The notes under the pieces were generated by a model that did no database searches, was not told the DNA's origin, and saw only the letters and a list, made by a program, of their open reading frames with translations. Both the position numbers and the translations under genes were made by a program. Of a DNA stretch of 12,555 nt, positions 6,203 to 12,555 are shown piece by piece (within the stretch, counting starts at the first letter, position 1; each line of letters starts with the position of its first letter). The DNA comes from Eubacteriales Family XIII. Incertae Sedis bacterium (GTDB taxonomy: Bacteria; Bacillota; Clostridia; Peptostreptococcales; Anaerovoracaceae). Where the stretch lies: contig JAISZM010000184.1 of the NCBI GenBank assembly GCA_031269205.1, forward strand, positions 1-12,555, in the 5' to 3' direction.

Positions 6203-7348
6203 ATGATCTACGTATATAGCGAATCGATGGACTGCGCGTTCCACTTCGCGGCGGAGGAATACGTCATGGAGACGCTGCGGCCCGCCGCGCCCGCGCTCAT
6301 GCTCTGGCGCACGGACAGAACCGTCATGCTCGGCGCGAACCAGGTCGCGGAGCTAGAGGCCGACCTGGCCTACGCGAGGGCAAACGGCGTCGCGGTCGTG
6401 CGCAGGTCGAGCGGAGGTGGCGCGATCTACACCGACCCCGGCGTCCTGCTCTACACCATCATCCTGCCGTTCACGGAGCGTACGGACGCGAAGGCCGTCG
6501 TCGCCGATTACCTCGCGGTTCCCGCGATAAAGGCGCTCGGCCGCATGGGCGTCTCCGCGTCCCTCGAAGGAAGGAACGACATCCTCGTCAGCGGAAAGAA
6601 GATATGCGGTATCGCGCAGTACATACGCCACGGTTATCTGTGCAGTCATGGCTCCCTGCTGTTCGACGCCGACCTCGCCGAGCTGGCGCGAGTGCTGACC
6701 GTGTCAGGCGAAAAGATCGTGTCGAAAGCGCTGCGTTCCGTCAGAAGCCGCGTCACGAACATAGCGGAATACCTGCCCCGCGCGGCGGACGGCGGTAAAC
6801 TCGGAGAGAGCGCGGCGGACGGCGGTGGAATTGGGGAAAGCGCGCGCGGCGTGGCGGCGTCTGACAAAGTTTCCGCGAATCGCGGCGCCGGCCACGATCG
6901 CCCGGACATCCGCGCGTTCATGGAGATACTGCACGAGAGCTGGGACGAGGAATTCGGGCTGACCGGGTACGACTTCACCTCGAACGACCTTGTCGCGATA
7001 GAGAAACTGCGCGAGGAGAAGTACGCGTCCGACGCGTGGACCTTCGGCCGGGCGCCGCGCTACTCGTACCGCGACGCGAAGCGCTTCCCCGGCGGCGGCG
7101 TCGAGGTCTTTGCTGACGTCAAGGGCGGCGTCGTCGAGAGCGTGAAGATAACCGGGGACTTCCTCGCGCTGCGCCCCGTCGCGGATCTCGAGGAGAAGCT
7201 CGCGGGCACACCCTTCCGCGCCGAAGCGCTAGCCGCCGCCGTCACAGGGGAAGACGTGGCAGACGCGCTCGGCTCTATCACGAAGGACGAACTGCTGTCG
7301 GTGTTTCCATATGATAGAATACTGGAAAGAGGAATGGGTTTTCCATAG
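6203..7348 (+). CDS. lplA: Lipoate-protein ligase A family protein
   Basis: This enzyme activates free lipoate with ATP and attaches it to lysines of lipoyl domains or GcvH. From the ATG at 6203 the product has 381 residues. The catalytic domain (about 1-190) has the N-terminal SMDCAFHFAAEEYVME, the substrate loop VVRRSSGGGAIYTDPG (65-80) and GKKICGIAQYIRHGYLCSHG (131-150), where Lys133 corresponds to the catalytic lysine of E. coli LplA. SVRSRVTNIAEYL closes it. A C-terminal accessory domain follows (about 234-370, with FGRAPRYSYRDAKRFPGGGVE). Between the domains lies a Gly-, Ala- and Asp-rich linker of about 40 residues with a tandem 10-residue repeat. The frame opens at a GTG at 6188, but the ATG at 6203 gives the usual MIY-type start and follows AGGGTG. 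ilvD begins 21 bases after the stop, so the two are probably co-transcribed. LplA or a related ligase such as LplJ are both possible names. Confidence 0.92.
   Translation: MIYVYSESMDCAFHFAAEEYVMETLRPAAPALMLWRTDRTVMLGANQVAELEADLAYARANGVAVVRRSSGGGAIYTDPGVLLYTIILPFTERTDAKAVVADYLAVPAIKALGRMGVSASLEGRNDILVSGKKICGIAQYIRHGYLCSHGSLLFDADLAELARVLTVSGEKIVSKALRSVRSRVTNIAEYLPRAADGGKLGESAADGGGIGESARGVAASDKVSANRGAGHDRPDIRAFMEILHESWDEEFGLTGYDFTSNDLVAIEKLREEKYASDAWTFGRAPRYSYRDAKRFPGGGVEVFADVKGGVVESVKITGDFLALRPVADLEEKLAGTPFRAEALAAAVTGEDVADALGSITKDELLSVFPYDRILERGMGFP
6782..6841 (+). repeat. 30-base in-frame tandem repeat in the lplA linker
   Basis: Two adjacent 30-base units encode AADGGKLGES and AADGGGIGES (residues 194-213). 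The first 15 bases of the units are identical; the rest differ at a few positions. The repeat sits exactly between the catalytic and accessory domains. Confidence 0.9.
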
Positions 7349-7351
7349 AGC

Positions 7352-7358
7352 AAGGAGG
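7352..7358 (+). promoter_or_regulatory. Ribosome binding site of ilvD
   Basis: AAGGAGG is a near-perfect anti-16S match, 11 bases before the ATG at 7370. Another ATG lies between (7362) but opens a frame that stops after three codons, so it may only slightly interfere. Confidence 0.75.
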
Positions 7359-7369
7359 CGAATGATAAC

Positions 7370-9028
7370 ATGAACAGCACGAAGATTAAAGAAGGTTCCG
7401 AGGGCGCGGTCGTCCGTATGCTCTTCTACGCGATGGGCTATACGAAGGATGAGATCGAGCGGCCTATCATCGGCATCGTCAATTCGCAGAACGAGATCGT
7501 GCCGGGGCATATGCACCTCGGCCAGATAGCCGCGGCCGTCAAGACCGGCGTGCTGTCCGCGGGGGGTACGCCCGTGGAGTTCCCCTCCATAGGCATATGT
7601 GACGGTATAGCGATGGGACACGAGGGCATGAAGTACCCGCTCGCGAGTCGCGAGCTTATCTGCGACTCGGTCGAGGCCATGGCAAAGGCTCATCAGTTCG
7701 ACGGACTGGCGCTCATACCGAACTGTGACAAATCCGTGCCGGGTATGCTCATGGCCGCGGCGCGGCTGAACATTCCGTCCGTCGTCGTCAGCGGCGGAGC
7801 CATGCGCGCGGGGCGCGTAGGCGACCGTACGCTCGACCTGAACGACGTCATGGAGGGCATCGGCGCCTTCAAGGGCGGAATCATCACGGAGGAGCAGCTC
7901 GCGGAGCTGGAGATCAACGCCTGCCCGGGCTGTGGCTCTTGCAGCGGACTCTATACGGCCAACAGCATGAACTGTCTGACCGAGGCTCTCGGCATGGGAC
8001 TGCCCTTCAACGGCACGGCTCTCGAAGGTACGGCGGAGAGAGTACGCATGGCCAAGACCGCGGGCGTCAAGGTGATGGACCTCGTCAAGAGGGACGTGAA
8101 GCCGCGCGACATACTGACGCGCGAGGCGTTTGAAAACGCCATCACCGTCGACATGGGCATGGCGGGTTCCACGAACACCGTACTCCATCTGCCGGCGATC
8201 GCGCACGAGGCTGGCATAGAGCTTCCTCTCGACCTCTTCGACGAGATATCGAAACGCACGCCGTATATAGCGAAGCTCAGCCCGAGCGGCGTCCACCACA
8301 TGGAGAATCTGCACGAAGCGGGCGGCATACCCGCTCTCATGAAGGAACTGTCCGGCAAGGCTCTGATACATGAGGACTTGCCGACCGTGTCGGGAAAGAC
8401 CGTCGGCGAGGTCATAGCCGCGGCCGAGGTCAGGGACAGGGACGTGATAAAAGGGATAGACGCTCCCTACCGGAGCATAGGCGGACTCGCTATATTAAAG
8501 GGTAACATAGCTCCCGACGGGGCTGTCGTGAAGGAGTCGGCCGTCGCCGAGGAGATGCTAGTACACTCCGGACCGGCCGTCGTGTTCGATTCCGAGGACG
8601 AGGCCGTGGCGGCCATCTGGGGCAAGCAGATCAAGAAAGGCGACGTCATACTCATACGCTACGAGGGTCCCAAGGGCGGGCCGGGCATGAGGGAGATGCT
8701 CGGACCGACGGCTTCGATAGCGGGCATGGGTCTCGACAAGGACGTCGCGTTGCTCACGGACGGAAGGTTCAGCGGCGCGTCGCGCGGCGCGTCCATCGGC
8801 CATATCAGCCCCGAAGCCATGGCGGACGGACCCGTCGGGCTGATCGAGACGGGCGACGTGATCGACATAGACATACCCACGCGCGCGCTGAACGCGCGCG
8901 TCACGGACGAGGAGTTCGCGGCGCGGCGCGCGAAGTACGTGAAGCCCGAGCCGCGCGTAAAGACGGGGTACCTGTCGAGGTACGCCCGCCTTGTGACGTC
9001 CGCAAATACGGGCGCCGTTTTGGAATAA
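7370..9028 (+). CDS. ilvD: Dihydroxy-acid dehydratase
   Basis: IlvD dehydrates 2,3-dihydroxyisovalerate and dihydroxy-methylvalerate to the 2-oxo acids of valine and isoleucine synthesis, using an iron-sulfur cluster and Mg2+. The product has 552 residues, the standard length. Seen: [13 protein letters not shown] (38-50), [13 protein letters not shown] (75-87), [10 protein letters not shown] (117-126) with cluster ligand Cys119, [19 protein letters not shown] (184-202) with a likely second ligand in the Cys185/188/191 group, and [22 protein letters not shown] near the C-terminus with the conserved serine region. The VPGH form at residue 44-47, with no Cys there, resembles the oxygen-sensitive 4Fe-4S type of E. 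coli rather than the 2Fe-2S plant type; this is an inference and fits an anaerobe. It follows lplA closely with a strong ribosome site. Other ilv or leu genes are not in the window. Confidence 0.97.
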   Translation: MNSTKIKEGSEGAVVRMLFYAMGYTKDEIERPIIGIVNSQNEIVPGHMHLGQIAAAVKTGVLSAGGTPVEFPSIGICDGIAMGHEGMKYPLASRELICDSVEAMAKAHQFDGLALIPNCDKSVPGMLMAAARLNIPSVVVSGGAMRAGRVGDRTLDLNDVMEGIGAFKGGIITEEQLAELEINACPGCGSCSGLYTANSMNCLTEALGMGLPFNGTALEGTAERVRMAKTAGVKVMDLVKRDVKPRDILTREAFENAITVDMGMAGSTNTVLHLPAIAHEAGIELPLDLFDEISKRTPYIAKLSPSGVHHMENLHEAGGIPALMKELSGKALIHEDLPTVSGKTVGEVIAAAEVRDRDVIKGIDAPYRSIGGLAILKGNIAPDGAVVKESAVAEEMLVHSGPAVVFDSEDEAVAAIWGKQIKKGDVILIRYEGPKGGPGMREMLGPTASIAGMGLDKDVALLTDGRFSGASRGASIGHISPEAMADGPVGLIETGDVIDIDIPTRALNARVTDEEFAARRAKYVKPEPRVKTGYLSRYARLVTSANTGAVLE

Positions 9029-9058
9029 CACCTTACAAATCACTTCGCCACACAGCGG

Positions 9059-9238
9059 TCACACGTCGCGGTGGCGTATGAGCATGATCAAAGTCAACCC
9101 GCCCGCAACGGCCATCACGGCGGCCACAGGCGCGGGATCGAAGTCCTCTCCCGCGAGGGGGACTATCAGCGCGCGAGCAAAAATCAACGTCGCCGTCACT
9201 ATTACTATCAAAACTAACATACCGATTATTTTATTCAT
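9059..9238 (-). CDS. Small two-helix membrane protein, function unknown
   Basis: I found this 59-residue frame by reading the minus strand: ATG at 9238, TGA at 9061-9059. It begins MNKIIGMLVLIVIVTATLIF and ends LTLIMLIRHRDV. Two hydrophobic segments (about 5-28 and 37-54) are joined by a short acidic turn (GEDFDP), with basic residues at both termini, so a hairpin in the membrane with both ends in the cytoplasm is likely. AGGA lies 10 bases before the ATG, and a near-consensus promoter lies further upstream, leaving a leader of about 48 bases. These agree with a real gene. I do not recognise a family. It converges on ilvD, with 30 bases between the two stops and no terminator in between, and is divergent from gdhA. 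The opposite-strand frame over the same bases lacks a ribosome site. Confidence 0.72.
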   Translation of the reverse strand: MNKIIGMLVLIVIVTATLIFARALIVPLAGEDFDPAPVAAVMAVAGGLTLIMLIRHRDV

Positions 9239-9292
9239 TTGTATATTATCCTTTTATATTGTGTTATTTTAATTTAATTCTTATAGTTTCAT

Positions 9293-9321
9293 ATATTACC
9301 ATAAATATTTTTTGATGTCAA
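9293..9321 (-). promoter_or_regulatory. Strong sigma-A promoter of the small membrane protein gene
   Basis: On the minus strand a perfect TTGACA (9321-9316) and TAATAT (9298-9293) are separated by 17 bases, and the -10 is preceded by TGG, an extended -10. It stands in the most AT-rich part of the window. Transcription would begin near 9286. Nothing else on this strand could be its target before the ilvD 3' end. Confidence 0.8.
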
Positions 9322-9447
9322 TAGTTTCCTCGATCTTTTTTCCCTCGACAACCTTGGCGTGGGGAATCGATTTTCACCCGGTTTTGAGCGGCCAGATGGG
9401 GCGCAAACGCGCCAATTTTCGGATAATTCCGTATATTAGAGAATCGG
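9322..9447. other. Intergenic stretch between divergent promoters
   Basis: Between the minus-strand promoter and the gdhA promoter I see no gene. It holds a small GC hairpin, GGCGC-AAAC-GCGCC (9400-9413), followed by a short T run on the plus strand, too weak to call a terminator. TTTTCAC (9371-9377) repeats the half-site of the palindrome at 9482-9497. Confidence 0.5.
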
Positions 9448-9476
9448 TTGACACGTGCTGTGTGCGCTGATATTCT
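9448..9476 (+). promoter_or_regulatory. Sigma-A promoter of gdhA
   Basis: A perfect TTGACA (9448-9453) and TATTCT (9471-9476) are 17 bases apart. Transcription would start near 9483, inside the palindrome at 9482-9497, giving a leader of about 93 bases. Confidence 0.8.
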
Positions 9477-9479
9477 TAG

Positions 9480-10913
<1,434 letters not shown>

Positions 10914-10941
10914 GGTTCGCGTGCATGAAGACCAGCTAGAC

Positions 10942-10960
10942 GAAACCGCCCTGCGGTTTC
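10942..10960 (+). terminator. Perfect hairpin after gdhA
   Basis: GAAACCGC and GCGGTTTC pair perfectly around a 3-base loop, 28 bases after the gdhA stop. No T-run follows directly, so on its own it is more a 3'-end stabilising stem than a complete terminator. Its arms can also pair with the arms of the next hairpin. Confidence 0.55.
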
Positions 10961-10991
10961 CCGTAAAAGCAAGGACAAGGGATCGCCTCGA

Positions 10992-11011
10992 AACCGGGGC
11001 GGTTCTTTTTT
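10992..11011 (+). terminator. Intrinsic terminator of gdhA
   Basis: AACCG-GGG-CGGTT forms a short stem followed by C and six T residues on the plus strand. The upstream AACCGCCC of the first hairpin can pair with GGGCGGTT here to give a longer stem ending at the same T-run. Either way it is well placed to end gdhA transcription before the converging addA gene. Confidence 0.7.
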
Positions 11012-11065
11012 AGTCGGTTGTGACGTGGGCGGATAGGTACATCCACTTCTGAAAACAGCGACCCC

Positions 11066-12555
11066 TCACCCGTCCGCGCTTCGCGGGACGACGACCGTCT
11101 GCCCGTACGACGTCAGATACAATAACGATTCCTTGACGCGTTTTCCCGTGATCGCCTCGAGGGCTTCGCGGTACAGTCTCATCTGCTCGCCATAGGTTTC
11201 GCGGGCGCGTCTTGCCCGCTCGTCCGCGTCCGCGTGCGCGCCGCCCGATTTGAAGTCCGCGAGAACGAGATCATTGCCCTCCTCGAAGAAAAGATCGATA
11301 ACGCCCTGCACGACGACGCGTTCGCCGTCCATCATCATGCGGTAGTTGAACGGCGTTTCCCGGCGCGCCCGGGGCGAGGCTGTGGCGCGGGCGCAGAGCT
11401 CCGAGTCCGCGAAACGCGTCAGCGCGTCAGCGTCGGCGAACGCCCGACACTCCGGCGTCAGAAACCCGGCGGACACGAGACCGTCGAGATATCCGCCGAA
11501 CCACGAGGCGCCGCCGTCCGCGTCGGAGCGGTGGGCGCGCGCCTCAGCGTAGTCGAGTTTTTCCAAGGCCTTGTGCAGGACGACGCCGCGTTCGGCCGCG
11601 TTCATCGAGCGTTCGGTCGCGTCCCCCGCGCGCGCGGTCGCGACAGTTCCGCCGCCAGCCACATCCTCATACGAGATCGCGCCGCCCTCGTCTTCCGCAA
11701 TCGCCGCCCTGCCCTCGTCTTCCGCGGCCGCCTCCTCCGACGCCTCGACATAAAAACGCGCGCGCGCGCGTTTCGCGCGGCGGTTCAACTCGGATACGCC
11801 GTACTTGGACTTCAGTCGCGCGGCGGATTCGTGCGGATACACGAACGACAGACGCCTGTCTATCTCCGCGCGGATGGCGTCTTCCCCGTCTCGGGACGCG
11901 ACGCCCTCTTCCGCGCCACCGCTCATCTCCGCGAGTTTCGCCGTGACGCGTTCGCGTTCACAGGCGCATTCCACCACCACGCGCGCGAGATCCGACGGCG
12001 TCACCACCGTCGATTTCATGCCCGCCTCGCGCGCGAGTGGCAGCAGCATCTCCGTGAACGTATCCGCGCTCTTCGCGCCCGTTCCCGTGAGGCTGTGCTC
12101 CGCCATCTTCGCCGCCCCCTTGAGGCTTCCTATGAGCACAAGCCTGTCCTGCGCCCTCGTCATCGCCACATAGAGTACGCGCAGCAACTCGGCCCTCCTC
12201 TCCTCTAGGACGCGCCCGTTCACGGCGCTCATGTGCAGGGTATTTCTCCAGGAGTGCGTGTCGGGATTCTCGCGCGTCAACGCGAGGCCGAACTCCCTGT
12301 GCAGCGCGAGTCTGCCGCCGCGCCCGGCCGCCATGAGTTTCTTGCCGAGGCCCGCCACGACGACGAGCGGATACTCGAGTCCCTTGCTCTTGTGGATCGT
12401 CATAACGCGTACGACGTCCTCGCCCTCCGTGACGAGCTTCGCCTGGGGCACGGGCAGTTTTTTGTCCTCTATAGATTCGATGTACCGGATGAAACCGAAC
12501 AGCCCCCGCGCGCGTCCCGCTCCATATTCCGCGGCGCGAACGGTCATGGCGAGCA
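11066..12555 (-). CDS. addA: ATP-dependent helicase/nuclease subunit A (partial; N-terminus beyond window)
   Basis: AddA, with AddB, resects double-strand DNA ends and hands them to RecA. The window holds the last 496 residues of a protein that is usually about 1200 long. Visible in order: UvrD-type helicase motif V (VRVMTIHKSKGLEYPLVVV, coded about 12412-12356), motif VI (LRVLYVAMTRAQDRLVLIG), a variable Ala- and Glu-rich linker, then the RecB-family nuclease domain with GVVLHKALEKLD, the metal-binding VVVQGVIDLFF (Asp420 of the visible part), LADFKSG (Asp433, Lys435) and the GEQMRLYREALE helix with the Gln-Tyr pair. All nuclease residues are present, so the enzyme should be active. The linker contains a 27-base tandem repeat. 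AddA rather than RecB is chosen because motif VI leads through this linker straight to the nuclease, and because the neighbourhood looks firmicute; without AddB in view this is partly inference. The gene converges on gdhA. Confidence 0.92.
   Translation of the reverse strand, partial: LAMTVRAAEYGAGRARGLFGFIRYIESIEDKKLPVPQAKLVTEGEDVVRVMTIHKSKGLEYPLVVVAGLGKKLMAAGRGGRLALHREFGLALTRENPDTHSWRNTLHMSAVNGRVLEERRAELLRVLYVAMTRAQDRLVLIGSLKGAAKMAEHSLTGTGAKSADTFTEMLLPLAREAGMKSTVVTPSDLARVVVECACERERVTAKLAEMSGGAEEGVASRDGEDAIRAEIDRRLSFVYPHESAARLKSKYGVSELNRRAKRARARFYVEASEEAAAEDEGRAAIAEDEGGAISYEDVAGGGTVATARAGDATERSMNAAERGVVLHKALEKLDYAEARAHRSDADGGASWFGGYLDGLVSAGFLTPECRAFADADALTRFADSELCARATASPRARRETPFNYRMMMDGERVVVQGVIDLFFEEGNDLVLADFKSGGAHADADERARRARETYGEQMRLYREALEAITGKRVKESLLYLTSYGQTVVVPRSADG
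11684..11725 (-). repeat. 27-base in-frame repeat in the addA linker
   Basis: The 15-base sequence GCCCTCGTCTTCCGC (plus strand) occurs at 11684-11698 and 11711-11725, exactly 27 bases apart. On the coding strand the units read AEDEGRAAI and AEDEGGAIS. The repeat lies between the helicase and nuclease domains. Confidence 0.85.

Noticed and set aside
7229..8371. Open frame of 380 codons on the minus strand opposite ilvD
   Set aside because: GC-rich third positions of ilvD keep the opposite frame free of stops. The Arg/His-rich product is typical of such shadows.
9078..9272. 64-codon plus-strand frame over the small membrane gene
   Set aside because: No ribosome site or promoter; the opposite strand has both and a better hydrophobic pattern.
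11234..12208. Open frame of 324 codons on the plus strand opposite addA
   Set aside because: Arg/His/Ala-rich shadow of the addA nuclease part; no ribosome site.

Overview
The window looks like a chromosomal housekeeping segment from a fairly GC-rich member of the Firmicutes, most likely an anaerobic Clostridia-type bacterium. This is an inference from several things seen together: a greA-lysS pair, an AddA-type (not RecB-type) recombination nuclease, an MgtE magnesium channel, a stand-alone NAD(P)H-hydrate dehydratase, an IlvD that lacks the N-terminal cysteine of the 2Fe-2S type, AGGAGG-like ribosome sites, and sigma-A type promoters sitting in short AT-rich gaps. The species cannot be named. 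I see no phage, insertion sequence, CRISPR array or rRNA.

Layout: positions 1-1790 read leftwards: tRNA-Pro(GGG), a hairpin, greA, then lysS, which runs off the left edge. Back to back with the tRNA, a small zincin-like metallopeptidase (1973-2368) reads right, followed by a XerC/D-like tyrosine recombinase (2632-3522) with its own promoter. Converging on it from the right is an mgtE-nnrD operon (6066 down to 3571). Divergent from mgtE is a lipoate-protein ligase gene followed 21 bases later by ilvD (to 9028). A 59-residue, two-helix membrane protein gene (9238-9059, leftward), too short for ordinary gene calling, lies between ilvD and gdhA and has a near-consensus promoter. The glutamate dehydrogenase gene gdhA (9576-10913) reads right, with a good promoter and a perfect 16-base palindrome at its predicted transcription start. 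Finally the C-terminal part of addA (helicase motifs V-VI plus nuclease domain) enters leftward from the right edge.

Functionally the genes cover translation and transcription (lysS, tRNA-Pro, greA), recombination and repair (xer-like gene, addA), Mg2+ supply (mgtE), repair of damaged nicotinamide cofactors (nnrD), lipoylation (lplA-like), branched-chain amino acid synthesis (ilvD) and ammonium assimilation (gdhA). ilvD and gdhA belong to amino acid biosynthesis, and transamination to branched-chain amino acids draws on glutamate.

I do not see an obviously new multi-gene system. The items most worth a second look are the small membrane protein gene, the gdhA palindrome, the recombinase whose catalytic-box histidine is glutamine, the inverted repeat in the mgtE leader, and the in-frame tandem repeats that have grown inside linkers of two otherwise ordinary enzymes.
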